Source: Chitinophagaceae bacterium
GTDB lineage: Bacteria > Bacteroidota > Bacteroidia > Chitinophagales > Chitinophagaceae
Assembly: GCA_947459455.1 (NCBI GenBank)
Contig: CANHEC010000007.1
Span: forward strand, 1-15,121
DNA: 15,121 nucleotides
Direction of reading: 5' to 3'
Shown: positions 6,812-14,992 of the stretch, one piece after another
Layout of the letters: every line of letters begins with the position of its first letter
How positions within the stretch are numbered: the first letter of the stretch is position 1
The notes under the pieces: generated by a model
Told to the model about the DNA's origin: nothing
Database searches by the model: none
The model's input: the letters and a program-made list of their open reading frames with translations, nothing else
Program-made: the position numbers and the translations under genes

Positions 6812-8200
6812 TTACTCTTTCACTTCAAACAACTTACTCTTATCTACCACCGTCACTTTGGTGCCATCCTTCAGGGTGCGGAAAATAATGTTGTACGGCT
6901 CGGCTACCACTTGCTGGCCTTTTTGCAGTCCGCTTACTATTTCAATGTAGCGGGTATCCTGCACGCCGGTCTTCACCACTACTTTTTTTACCGTGCTGCT
7001 GGCTTTGTCAAACACAAACACCACTACATCTTTTTCTTCCTCGTCGCTGTTGGCCGGGGCGGCATCATCCTGGCCGGCGCCTTTGGGTTCATCTTTCTTT
7101 TTTGCTTCGCCGTCTTTCTTTTCGTTTTTGTCGCGGGTGGTCACTGCATTGATGGGTACGCTGAGTACACCAGCCTTTACACGGGTCTGGATGTCAGCGC
7201 TGGCCGTCATACCCGGGCGGAAGGGGAAGCTGCGAGGCTTGGTGGGATCAATCAGGTCGGCATAGCTTTCGGGCAGCAAGCGGATGTACACTTTGTAGTT
7301 GGTTACTTCATTGGCACTTTGCGCAGCAGCACCGGCACCGGCTGCGCCGTTGTTGCTGCTGGCTATTTGGTATACAATGCCTTTAAACTTGCGGTTGAGG
7401 TAAGCATCTACACTGATGAGGGCACTATCGCCGATGTGTACTTTCGGAATATCGTTTTCAGTCACATCCACCCGTACTTCCAGGCGGCTCATATCGGCTA
7501 TCCGCATCATTTCGGTACCGGCCATTTGGGCAGTACCTACTACGCGTTCGCCTTTCTTTACGTTCAGCAGGCTTACCACGCCATCCATGGGAGCCACAAT
7601 GGTGGTGCGGCTTACATCGGTGCTGGCCCGCTGCAGGTTGGCCCGGGCGCTGGCTACCTGTGCACGGGCAGCGTCTATCTGGCGCAGGGTGGCATTGTAG
7701 TTGGCCTTGGCATTGTTGTAGGTGTTCTCGGCCACTTCAAATTCCTGGCGGCTGATCACTTTACCCTCCAGCAGCTTTTTCTGGCGGTCGTACTGGGCTT
7801 GTGCCTGCTGCATAGCGCTGCGCAGGCCTTCCAGCTGCGCTTCGCTATTGGCTACCTGAAACTGTTGCTGGTTTACCACGGCGCTGGCCTGTTGCTGCTG
7901 CAGGTTCAGCAGGTCTGCAAATACGCGGGCCAATACCTGGCCACGGCGTACGCTGTCGCCTTCCAGCACGGTCAGTTCGGTTATTTCGCCCGATACGTCT
8001 GAGCTGATCTTTACTTCGATCTCAGGGTAAATTTTACCGCTGGCATTCACCGTTTCGATGATGGTGCGCTGGTCGGCGGCCTCTACTGCTACTTTGGTGC
8101 CCTCTTCGGTGCCAATCACACCGCCCTTTTTCAGGGCTACCAGCAGCACAATCAGGCCTACCAGGCTTCCAATGATCCAAAACGTTGTCCTTTTCTTCAT
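6812..8200 (-). CDS. MacA/HlyD-like efflux periplasmic adaptor
   Basis: I chose the ATG at 8200 (462 aa): MKKRTTFWIIGSLVGLIVLL is a positively charged N-terminal membrane anchor with an AAGAAG purine run about 6 nt upstream. A GTG at 8224 would add eight residues (GRIKEAR-type leader) and is less likely. Next come the first lipoyl half (ISSDVSGEITELTVLEGDSV, RRGQVLARV), a Gln/Ala-rich alpha-hairpin, the second lipoyl half (TTIVAPMDGVVSLLNVKKGE) and a beta-barrel domain. Around residues 353-390 a Lys/Asp/Glu-rich linker interrupts the membrane-proximal domain. The absence of a lipobox and the N-terminal helix resemble MacA-type adaptors of ABC exporters, but RND adaptors can look alike. It follows its TolC gene in the operon by about 73 nt and is the last gene before a terminator, so no pump is encoded with it. 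Confidence 0.93.
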   Translation of the reverse strand: MKKRTTFWIIGSLVGLIVLLVALKKGGVIGTEEGTKVAVEAADQRTIIETVNASGKIYPEIEVKISSDVSGEITELTVLEGDSVRRGQVLARVFADLLNLQQQQASAVVNQQQFQVANSEAQLEGLRSAMQQAQAQYDRQKKLLEGKVISRQEFEVAENTYNNAKANYNATLRQIDAARAQVASARANLQRASTDVSRTTIVAPMDGVVSLLNVKKGERVVGTAQMAGTEMMRIADMSRLEVRVDVTENDIPKVHIGDSALISVDAYLNRKFKGIVYQIASSNNGAAGAGAAAQSANEVTNYKVYIRLLPESYADLIDPTKPRSFPFRPGMTASADIQTRVKAGVLSVPINAVTTRDKNEKKDGEAKKKDEPKGAGQDDAAPANSDEEEKDVVVFVFDKASSTVKKVVVKTGVQDTRYIEIVSGLQKGQQVVAEPYNIIFRTLKDGTKVTVVDKSKLFEVKE

Positions 8201-8273
8201 ACGTGCTTCTTTTATGCGCCCCACAGGGGTGGCGGGGCTGTTTTCAAGTATCAGTTAGCAGGTGGGTGCCGGG

Positions 8274-9716
8274 CTACAGCTGCATGCCGGTACCGCGGTA
8301 AAACTCCAGGATTTTGGTACGGAATACAAACTCGTAGCGGCTTACCAATTGATCGATAAGGGCCCGCTGCGTATTGTTTTGCAGGGTGAGCAGCTCTATT
8401 ACCGGCAGCAGGCCTACCTCGTAGCGCTGGCGGCCCAGGCTGTAGCTATAGGCAGCCGTTTCATAGGCCTTTTTGCGGCTGTTGTAAGTAGCCAGTGCAT
8501 TGATGGCATTTTGGTAAGCGGTATAGATGTCTTGCTTCAGGGTGAGGCTATCGGCCCGCATTTGCAGCTGAATACCTTCCTGGTTCACCAGGGCCCGCTT
8601 GTAGGCCGTGCGTGCCTGATGGCCATTAAAGATGGGCACCTGCAGGCTCAGGCCTACGGCCTGCCGAAAGTTAAAATCGAGCTGGCGGAAATAGTTGGCT
8701 TGTACAAACCGCTCTGGGCGGCTAATGGGCGTATTGACGAAGTAAGAAGTACCCCCCACGTTTACAAAGCTTTGAGTGGGAACCACCGTGCTCACATTAC
8801 TGCCTTTGGGCAAAAAGCCGAGGGCGCTGGAGTACGCCGATTGAATGTTGCCGAAGGCACCAATGGTGGGGTACATGGCAGCTTTGGCGGCGGCGGCATT
8901 TTTCTGAGCTGCTTCCAGCCGCAGGCGGTTGGCCACCTGTAGGGGGCGCACCAGCACCGCACTGTTGTACACCAGCTCTGGCTCCAGCTCGGCCAGCGGC
9001 GATACTGGAATGGCATCAATGGGAGGCGTATCAATTTCGAACGGCGTGCCCGCATCCAGCATCAGCAGGGCTTTCAGCTGCAGCAGGTTCAGGCGGTAGG
9101 TGCTCTCGGCCTGCACTATGGCAGCGCTGTCGCGGGCCAGTTGGGCATCCAGCTCGGCAGCGTTCAGTTCGGGCACGGCACCGGCGTCCACCCGCTTGCG
9201 GGTCACCATCAGCTGTTCGCGGGTTTGGTCGGCCTGCACTTCGGCCGTCCGCTTTTGCTCGCTGCTCAGCAGGGCCTGCAGGTAAGCGGCTGCTACGTTC
9301 AGGGCTATATCGTCCTGTATTTTTTTGGTCTGGGCCTTGCTGGCCTCTGTGGTCAGGCGGTTGGCCTCAATGGTATTTTTTTGGCTGAACCAGTTGAACA
9401 GCGTCACCCCGGTTTGGATATTGAGGTTCGAAAACGTGATGTTGTTCTGCGTAAACTGGTTGGTAGTGGGGTCGATGCTACGGCCAAACTGCTCGCCCAG
9501 CGAGGTGCTGAAGTTGAGCGTGGGCCAGCGGGCATCGCGGCTTTGCTGGTACACCAGCTCATTCAGCCGGGCCTGAATGTCGTTTTGCTTGACACTGATA
9601 TTATTGGCAATGGCATACTCCACGCAGCGGCGCAGATCCCATTTTTCCTGTGCCAGGCCAGCCATTGTGCATGCCAGCAGGCCTATTGTCATCAAAAATC
9701 TTAAACGAGGTAGCAT
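8274..9716 (-). CDS. TolC-family outer-membrane efflux channel (second copy)
   Basis: A 480-aa protein of normal TolC/OEP length. MLPRLRFLMTIGLLACTMAGLAQ is a signal peptide, likely cut at LAQ. The mature protein begins WDLRRCVEYAIANNISVKQN, the usual first helix of the family, followed by SRDARWPTLNFSTSLGEQFG and two OEP repeats (second near residue 260 onward), ending with a QRALIDQLVSRYEFVFRTKI helix. It should form the outer-membrane exit duct for the adaptor encoded next in the operon. It is divergent from the first TolC of the window and not a recent duplicate by eye. Codon 1 is only 5 nt past a perfect -7 element, so either the message is leaderless or translation starts at Met9 (9692); the charged residues before Met9 favour codon 1 for a functional signal peptide. 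Confidence 0.94.
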   Translation of the reverse strand: MLPRLRFLMTIGLLACTMAGLAQEKWDLRRCVEYAIANNISVKQNDIQARLNELVYQQSRDARWPTLNFSTSLGEQFGRSIDPTTNQFTQNNITFSNLNIQTGVTLFNWFSQKNTIEANRLTTEASKAQTKKIQDDIALNVAAAYLQALLSSEQKRTAEVQADQTREQLMVTRKRVDAGAVPELNAAELDAQLARDSAAIVQAESTYRLNLLQLKALLMLDAGTPFEIDTPPIDAIPVSPLAELEPELVYNSAVLVRPLQVANRLRLEAAQKNAAAAKAAMYPTIGAFGNIQSAYSSALGFLPKGSNVSTVVPTQSFVNVGGTSYFVNTPISRPERFVQANYFRQLDFNFRQAVGLSLQVPIFNGHQARTAYKRALVNQEGIQLQMRADSLTLKQDIYTAYQNAINALATYNSRKKAYETAAYSYSLGRQRYEVGLLPVIELLTLQNNTQRALIDQLVSRYEFVFRTKILEFYRGTGMQL

Positions 9717-9721
9717 GGGCG

Positions 9722-9729
9722 CAAAGGTA
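9722..9729 (-). promoter_or_regulatory. Predicted -7 element of the second tolC operon
   Basis: On the minus strand TACCTTTG matches TAnnTTTG exactly and ends 5 nt before the tolC ATG. The best upstream TTG (9756-9758) is at a 26-bp spacing, longer than usual; a CTG at 9751-9753 has 21-bp spacing. A 10-bp direct repeat GGTAGCCGGC (9726-9735 and 9740-9749) overlaps it and could be a regulatory site. Confidence 0.5.
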
Positions 9730-9749
9730 GCCGGCTAAGGGTAGCCGGC
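9726..9749. repeat. Direct repeat in the tolC promoter region
   Basis: GGTAGCCGGC occurs at 9726-9735 and 9740-9749, i.e. with a 14-bp period, each copy containing the palindrome GCCGGC. It overlaps the -7 element, so a regulator site is possible; chance duplication cannot be excluded. Confidence 0.45.
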
Positions 9750-9775
9750 ACAGGCCAATATACGAGCGGCGGGGG

Positions 9776-9870
9776 GGAAGGAGCAATGATGAATGTGGAA
9801 TGATGAATGTGGAATGGGGACGGATGAATGCGGAAGGCGGAAGGAACAATGATGAATGATGAATGCTGAA
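9776..9870. repeat. Degenerate low-complexity tandem repeats (ATGATGAATG type)
   Basis: The 14-mer ATGATGAATGTGGA is repeated exactly at 9786-9799 and 9800-9813, followed by variants of GATGAATGCGGAA. A longer unit, GGAAGGAGCAATGATGAATG at 9776-9795, recurs with one change at 9839-9858. From memory, intergenic ATTCATCATTC-type runs are common in Bacteroidota genomes and often give spurious Ser/His/Ile-rich reading frames. No array spacing or hairpin suggests CRISPR. Confidence 0.8.
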
Positions 9871-9911
9871 TGGGTAGTGACCGTGATCAGGATTTGTATT
9901 TGCATCCAAAT

Positions 9912-11084
9912 TCAGGTGGGGTCGATCAAATGCTGGCTGGCTTGCTCCAGATCGGCCTGCAGCACAGTGGGCTCTTCCAGCCCCACATACAGGCGTACCT
10001 GCCGGTGGGCGGGGTTGGCCGCATCAAACTGCTGGCGGGGCATGCCGGCGCATTTGGGTATCAGCAAACTTTCGTGCCCGCCCCAGCTTACCGCCATGCG
10101 AAAGCGCTGCAGCGCATTGCAAAACGCCTCGATTTGCTCCACCCGCTGCGCCCGCAGCACCAGCGTAAGCAGGCCACCGGCATTGCTCATTTGCTGGCGG
10201 GCCAGCCCGGCCTGCGGAAAATCGGGGTCGCCTGGAAACAGCAACTGCTCCACCCAGGGCTGCTGTTTGAGCCAGGGCCACAGCCGGGCCGTACTATCGG
10301 CCACCCGCTGCAGGCGTAGCGGCAGGGTACGCAGGCCCCGCAGCAGCAGCCAGGCATGAAAGGGCGTGGCGCCAGCACCGGTGGTCATGTATTCGCTGTA
10401 AAAAATTTGGCTCATGTGGGCCTTGCTGCCGGTGAGCACGCCGGCTACACAGTCGCTGTGGCCGCCCAGGTATTTGGTGGCGCTCTGCAAGCTCAGGTCG
10501 ATACCAAACCGGTGCGGCTGCTGCCACAGCGGTGTGCAATATGAATTATCGATGACGGTGATAATACCCCGGCTGCGGGCCAGGCTGGCCACGGCCTCCA
10601 GCGGCTGCAGTTGGTAGGTCCAGCTGTTGGGGCTTTCGAGGTAGTACAGTACCGTATTGGGCTGGGTGGCCTGCTGCCAGTGGTCCGGCTCGGTACCGTC
10701 GATATACGTGGTGCTTACACCAAAGCGGGGCAAAATGACATCGAACAGGCGCTGCGCCCAGGTGTAGGGAGACCGTACACTTACAATATGATCGCCCTGC
10801 TTTACAAACGGGAGCACGGCGCAAAAAATGGCACTGGCACCGCTGTTGAAGACCAGCGCATCTTCGGCGCCATCCAGGGCGGCCAGTTTTTGGCGCAAAA
10901 TGTCCACCGTCGGATTATTGCCACGGCTGTACAAAAACACATCGTACTCGGCGGCAAATGCCTGCCGCAACTGGTCGACGGTATCAAACTGGAAATTGCT
11001 GCTTTGTACAATCGGGGGCGCCACGGCGTTGAAATACTCGTGGTGGTCTTCGCCCAATTGGTTGAGGATGTAGGAAATATCCAT
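9912..11084 (-). CDS. Cys/Met-metabolism PLP enzyme, cystathionine beta-lyase-like
   Basis: A 390-aa fold-type I PLP enzyme of the trans-sulfuration family. Expected residues are in place: Y52 and R54 in LYSRGNNPT (phosphate of the neighbouring subunit's PLP), NSGASAI at 80-86, Y107, D179 in VIDNSY (pyridine nitrogen), K204 in SATKYLGGHSD (Schiff base) and R364 in RLYVGLEE (substrate carboxylate). Two features resemble E. coli MetC rather than CGS/CGL: ESPNSWT where others have ESPTNP, and SWGGHESL (S333, W334) where others have SLGG. MetC cleaves cystathionine to homocysteine, ammonia and pyruvate; related enzymes act on cysteine or methionine. The gene follows an amino-acid permease by 35 nt, so uptake and cleavage of an amino acid is likely. 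Family is certain; the exact substrate is not. Confidence 0.9.
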   Translation of the reverse strand: MDISYILNQLGEDHHEYFNAVAPPIVQSSNFQFDTVDQLRQAFAAEYDVFLYSRGNNPTVDILRQKLAALDGAEDALVFNSGASAIFCAVLPFVKQGDHIVSVRSPYTWAQRLFDVILPRFGVSTTYIDGTEPDHWQQATQPNTVLYYLESPNSWTYQLQPLEAVASLARSRGIITVIDNSYCTPLWQQPHRFGIDLSLQSATKYLGGHSDCVAGVLTGSKAHMSQIFYSEYMTTGAGATPFHAWLLLRGLRTLPLRLQRVADSTARLWPWLKQQPWVEQLLFPGDPDFPQAGLARQQMSNAGGLLTLVLRAQRVEQIEAFCNALQRFRMAVSWGGHESLLIPKCAGMPRQQFDAANPAHRQVRLYVGLEEPTVLQADLEQASQHLIDPT

Positions 11085-11119
11085 GGGGGGTAAAGCTATT
11101 CGAATGCCACGGGTGACTA

Positions 11120-12469
11120 CTAATACTCCAACATGTCATCCGGATGTTGCTGCAACTGCTTGCTCACAAAATACACACCCACAAACAGCACCAGCAATAT
11201 CACGCCAGTCAGGGCGGCCTGCCAATTATCAAGCACTACGGCAGTGGCCACTACCAGGTAGGCCAGTACAAAAAACACCACCAGCGCCGGTATCAGGCGG
11301 GTGAGCAATCCGGGCTGCACCAGTTCATTGTTTACCCCGCGGCGGCGCAGCAGCACCAGCGCAATGGCACAGGTCACAAAACCCATGCTGTCGAGGAAAA
11401 TGGAAAAGCCAAGAATATTATTGACGCCCTTGCCAAAAAGGGTGACGATGATGGTAGTAGCTGAAAACGCAATCAAACCGGGCACCAGCGCCTGGGTGCG
11501 GGGGTGCTGGTAGGCAAACAGCTTGGGCAATACCCCATCCTGCGCCATGGCAAACATCACCCGCGGATTGCTCATTAGTAAAATATTCACGTAAGCCAGC
11601 ACACTGATGAACATGGCAAAATCAAACAGCTTCGCTCCTATTTTACCAAACCATGCTTCGAACAGCAGCGCCCCGATCGAGGTAGCGTTTTTCATGGGCT
11701 CGTAGCCTATCACCTGCACATACGCATAATTTACTGTGAGGTACAGCAGCACCACGATGATGATGCCAATGAAAATGCCTTTTTGCAGCGTGCCGGCCTT
11801 ATTCACCTCGGCGCCAAAATTGATGGTCTGCTGATAGCCGCCGTAGGTAAAGCTGACGGCCACCATGCTGATGACCAGCAGCAGCCAGGCATTGCTGCCA
11901 TCGTAGGTACGCACCGGATCGCTGGTATAGCCATGCGGCGCTACTTGTGTGCCAGCCGCCAGGGCCGATATCAGCACCAGTATCAATCCTACTTTTACCA
12001 GCATCAGCACGTTTTGTGTACGGCTGCTGGTTTTCAGGCCCAGCAGGTTTACCACAAAAAAGATGGCCACTGACAGTACGGACAGCCCCACGTTGAATGC
12101 GAAACCCATTTGCTTGCCAAACACCAGGTCGGCGCAGTACTCGGCACCTATGAGGGTAACCACCGCCAGCGAGGCTGCATTGCTGATGAGGATGAGAATA
12201 TTGACCGTAAAGCCCACCGCCGGGTGATAGGCGTACGAAAACACTTTGTAGTAAGCCCCCACCACCGGCAGGCGGGTACCTATTTCAGCAAAAATGAGCG
12301 CCCCCACCAAGGCCATGAGTCCGCCCAGCAGCCAGGCGCTGTAAAAGATCGTTTCGGTACCGCTTTTGGCAGCAATGCTGGCAGGCGTTTTAAAAATGCC
12401 CATGCCTATCACCAGGCTCACTACGATCACCGTCAGGTCAAACAGGTTCAGTTTGTTGCTGCTTTGCAT
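11120..12469 (-). CDS. APC-family amino-acid permease
   Basis: A 449-aa protein with about twelve hydrophobic segments. TM1 carries the family motif VIGMGIFKTPASIA (residues 20-33), the unwound substrate-binding helix of APC transporters; TM2 reads AWLLGGLMALVGALIFAEIG and the loop GTRLPVVGAYYKVF is typical of the SteT/LAT-like branch; TM8 ends in MSNPRVMFAMAQDGVLP. It should carry amino acids across the inner membrane, by proton symport or exchange. It is the first gene of a probable two-gene operon with the PLP enzyme and is divergent from the TonB-dependent receptor. I see no perfect TAnnTTTG in front of it. The substrate is inferred from its neighbour only. Confidence 0.92.
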   Translation of the reverse strand: MQSSNKLNLFDLTVIVVSLVIGMGIFKTPASIAAKSGTETIFYSAWLLGGLMALVGALIFAEIGTRLPVVGAYYKVFSYAYHPAVGFTVNILILISNAASLAVVTLIGAEYCADLVFGKQMGFAFNVGLSVLSVAIFFVVNLLGLKTSSRTQNVLMLVKVGLILVLISALAAGTQVAPHGYTSDPVRTYDGSNAWLLLVISMVAVSFTYGGYQQTINFGAEVNKAGTLQKGIFIGIIIVVLLYLTVNYAYVQVIGYEPMKNATSIGALLFEAWFGKIGAKLFDFAMFISVLAYVNILLMSNPRVMFAMAQDGVLPKLFAYQHPRTQALVPGLIAFSATTIIVTLFGKGVNNILGFSIFLDSMGFVTCAIALVLLRRRGVNNELVQPGLLTRLIPALVVFFVLAYLVVATAVVLDNWQAALTGVILLVLFVGVYFVSKQLQQHPDDMLEY

Positions 12470-12538
12470 ACACGCTTGTTTTTAGGGCTGCCGGCATCTC
12501 ATCAGTAGCCAGACAGCTATCGGATACAGCGGCGGGCT

Positions 12539-12554
12539 CCTGCCTGCAGGCAGG
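12539..12554. repeat. 16-bp perfect palindrome in a divergent promoter region
   Basis: CCTGCCTGCAGGCAGG equals its own reverse complement. It sits between the divergent permease and receptor genes, 70 nt and 84 nt from their start codons. It could be an operator or a dispersed intergenic palindrome; similar CCTGCC/GGCAGG palindromes are, from memory, scattered through some Bacteroidota genomes. It is not followed by a T-run. Confidence 0.7.
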
Positions 12555-12637
12555 TTATCAACCGTTGTGGTTTCTTAGCTGTACGCTGGTATGGTTTGCC
12601 TCCGCACTTTTGAATACGGCGTTTACTATCATCCCTT

Positions 12638-14743
12638 ATGTACAATCGGCTAAAAATAGGGCTTTGCCTTATTGCTTTTACTTTTTCGACAATGGCTGGC
12701 GTAGCCCAGCAATCACCTGCCGCCACGGCTGCACCCGATACCTTGCAGGGCCTCGATAGCGTGGTAATCAGCCAGCCGCTGTTTGGCAGCAGTCGCCGCC
12801 AGCTATCGGCCACAGCCGTAAGTGTACGGCAGTTGCCTGGCCAGTTGGAAATGAGCAATCCCACCTCGCTGGTGGCGGCCCTGAATACCGCCCCTGGTGT
12901 TCGCATCGAAGAAAGATCGCCGGGCAGTTATCGACTGAATATTCGCGGTAGTTCATTGCGCAGTCCGTTTGGCGTACGCAATATCAAAATGTATTTCAAC
13001 GACCTGCCGTTTACCGATGCTGGCGGCAATACCTATTTCAACCAGTTGGCCATCAACAGTGCCAGCACCTTTCAGGTATACAAAGGCCCCGGCGCCAGCA
13101 TGTATGGTGCCGGTACCGGTGGGGTGGTGCTGATGGATGCACTCAACCCGCGGGCACCGCAAGCCGAGCTGGAATACAGCGCCGGCAGCTACGGCCTGCA
13201 GCAAATAACCGCCGCGGCCAATTGGGGAAAAGGGGCCCAGCGCAGCCGCCTGAGCTATGCCCACACCCGGGCCGATGGCTACCGCCTGCAAACTGGCATG
13301 CGCCGCGATCAGCTCAGCTTTACCAGCCAGCTCAAAACCAGCGAGCAACACGCCCTTACGGCCACCTTGCTGTACACCGATTTGTATTACCAAACACCCG
13401 GTGGCCTTACGCTGGCCGAGTTTAGGGCCAATCCACGGGCCGCCCGGCCAGCCGGTGGCGGCTTCCCATCGGCACAGGCGGTGAATGCCGCAATTTACCA
13501 GCAAAACCTGCTGGCCGGCCTCAGCAGCCGCCGGCGCATCAGCAGCCGCTGGACCAATACCACCGCCGCTTATGGCGCCTTTGCACGGGTGCGCAATTCG
13601 GCCATTCGCAACTACGAAAGCCGCATAGAGCCACACTTTGGCGGCCGCACCGTATTTGCCTGGCGCCACCAGTGGCAGCAGTGGAAACTGCACTGGCAAT
13701 CGGGCGCCGAATACCAGGCCGGCTATTTCAATACACAAGTGAGCCGCAACCGCCTGGGCACCCGCGACTCGCTGCTTACCAACGATGACCTGCAGTTTCA
13801 AACGGGCTTTTTGTTCACCCAGCTCGACGCCGATTGGGGCCCGCATTGGTATGCCAGCGCAGGCCTCAGCCTCAATAGCAACCGCGTGGCCATTACCCGC
13901 CTTAGCAGCCTGCCCATCAGCACCCAAAGCCGCCGCTACCAGCCCGAACCTGCCCCCCGCCTGCTGCTGGGCTACCGCGGCCGCCACGGCTCCGAAACGC
14001 AGCTGACCATCAGCCGTGGTTTTTCGCCACCCACCGTGAGTGAACTGCTGCCCAGCACCGGCCGCATCAGCACCGATCTGGAGGCCGAAAGCGGTGTCAA
14101 CTTCGAGCTATCGCACCGCTTTCAGTTTGGCAAGGGATGGGATTTTCAGACCAACCTGTTCAGCTTTAACCTGCGCAATACCCTGGTGCAACAGCGGGAT
14201 GCCGGCGGCGCCGATTTTTACATCAATGCCGGGCGCACCCGCCAGTGGGGCGCCGAAAGCCAGCTAAACTGGCACCGGTATGTGAGCCCGCTGCTACCGA
14301 TGCTGCGGGTACAACTATCGCACACCTATTCGCAGTTTACCTACGCCGACTACAATAAGCTGGGCGTGAGCTACAACGGCAAGCGGCTGCCCGGGGTGCC
14401 GCAGCATGCCCTGTCGGCCTGGGTGTATACCAGTTTCAAAGCCGGGTTTTATGCTCATTTCAGTTACTACTTCAATAGCAGCATCCAGCTGAACGATGCG
14501 AATACTTTTCAGGCAGCGCCCTTTCACCTGCTGGGCACCCGGCTGGGCTGGCGCAGCCCGCAGCAGCGCCGCTGGCAGTGGCACCTGTTTGCCGGCGCCG
14601 ATAATTTGCTCGATCAATCGTATAGCCTGGGCAACGATATCAATGCTGCCGGCAATCGCTTTTTCAATGCAGCGCCCGGCCGCAACTTTTTTGGCGGTAT
14701 TGGCTTGCAGTGGCATCGGCCCACGCAGACTGCTTCCAAATAA
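12638..14743 (+). CDS. TonB-dependent outer-membrane receptor
   Basis: A 701-aa protein, the only plus-strand gene. MYNRLKIGLCLIAFTFSTMAG with AQQ at 24-26 is a signal peptide. LDSVVISQP near residue 40 resembles a TonB box. The plug domain follows: LVAALNTAPGVRIEERSPGS, LNIRGSSLRSPFGVRNIKMY, and FQVYKGPGASMYGAGTGGVV near 145-165. The rest has alternating aromatic/polar beta-strands of a 22-strand barrel, with SRGFSPPTVSELLP near 455 and FAGADNLLDQSYSLG near the end; the last strand is FFGGIGLQWHRP plus a short tail. The length and lack of an N-terminal carboxypeptidase-like domain indicate a classical siderophore/vitamin-type receptor rather than a SusC glycan importer; no SusD gene is present. 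The ligand is unknown. A perfect -7 element was not found; TATGGTTTG at 12590-12598 is a near match with one extra base. Confidence 0.95.
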   Translation: MYNRLKIGLCLIAFTFSTMAGVAQQSPAATAAPDTLQGLDSVVISQPLFGSSRRQLSATAVSVRQLPGQLEMSNPTSLVAALNTAPGVRIEERSPGSYRLNIRGSSLRSPFGVRNIKMYFNDLPFTDAGGNTYFNQLAINSASTFQVYKGPGASMYGAGTGGVVLMDALNPRAPQAELEYSAGSYGLQQITAAANWGKGAQRSRLSYAHTRADGYRLQTGMRRDQLSFTSQLKTSEQHALTATLLYTDLYYQTPGGLTLAEFRANPRAARPAGGGFPSAQAVNAAIYQQNLLAGLSSRRRISSRWTNTTAAYGAFARVRNSAIRNYESRIEPHFGGRTVFAWRHQWQQWKLHWQSGAEYQAGYFNTQVSRNRLGTRDSLLTNDDLQFQTGFLFTQLDADWGPHWYASAGLSLNSNRVAITRLSSLPISTQSRRYQPEPAPRLLLGYRGRHGSETQLTISRGFSPPTVSELLPSTGRISTDLEAESGVNFELSHRFQFGKGWDFQTNLFSFNLRNTLVQQRDAGGADFYINAGRTRQWGAESQLNWHRYVSPLLPMLRVQLSHTYSQFTYADYNKLGVSYNGKRLPGVPQHALSAWVYTSFKAGFYAHFSYYFNSSIQLNDANTFQAAPFHLLGTRLGWRSPQQRRWQWHLFAGADNLLDQSYSLGNDINAAGNRFFNAAPGRNFFGGIGLQWHRPTQTASK

Positions 14744-14828
14744 TGTTGGCAGAAGAGGCAACTATTTCAATTTGGGTGTTGATGCAAATTCCTGGCAGAA
14801 AAATCTACCTGAGTGGGAACTGGATAGA

Positions 14829-14901
14829 AAGCAATAAGAAATAAGGAATAACGGAATAAGAAATGAGGAAGGAAGCTTAGGTCGCCGTAGAATTTCAAAT
14901 C
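14829..14901. repeat. A-rich intergenic repeat, copy 1
   Basis: Starts AAGCAATAAGAAATAAG and ends in GGTCGCC plus GAATTTCAAATC. It aligns to copy 2 at a constant offset of 164 bp with about 11 mismatches and one single-base gap, roughly 84 percent identity counted by eye. The following 20 or so bases (CTCTTCCAGGCGC versus TTCTTCAGCGCC) also resemble each other. Confidence 0.85.
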
Positions 14902-14943
14902 GGTCTCTTCCAGGCGCTTTATGCCTACGCTGTGCGAATCATT

Positions 14944-14974
14944 CCGCCACAGATGGCACGGATTTTCACAGATT
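14944..14974. repeat. Intergenic CACAGAT/TTTTCACAGATT-type motif
   Basis: GCCACAGATGGCACGG followed by ATTTTCACAGATT resembles a CACAGATT-rich sequence that I recall as frequent in intergenic DNA of Bacteroidota and some other bacteria. Its function is not known to me. It lies between the two copies of the A-rich repeat. Confidence 0.5.
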
Positions 14975-14992
14975 GATTGCGGTGGAGTGAAT

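Noticed and set aside
6911..8002. 363-codon open frame on the plus strand
   Set aside because: Antisense to the adaptor gene, which has clear lipoyl and hairpin domains; the product is a His/Tyr/Gly-rich shadow.
9776..9870. CRISPR array
   Set aside because: Repeats are short, contiguous and degenerate with no unique spacers, and no cas gene is present.
9601..9909. Ser/His/Ile-rich 102-codon frame on the minus strand
   Set aside because: It is a translation of the low-complexity tandem repeats running into the tolC start in another frame; such frames are commonly annotated by mistake.
12953..13987. 344-codon open frame on the minus strand
   Set aside because: Antisense to the TonB-dependent receptor, whose plug and barrel motifs are clear; the product is Ala/Gly-rich as expected for a GC-biased shadow.
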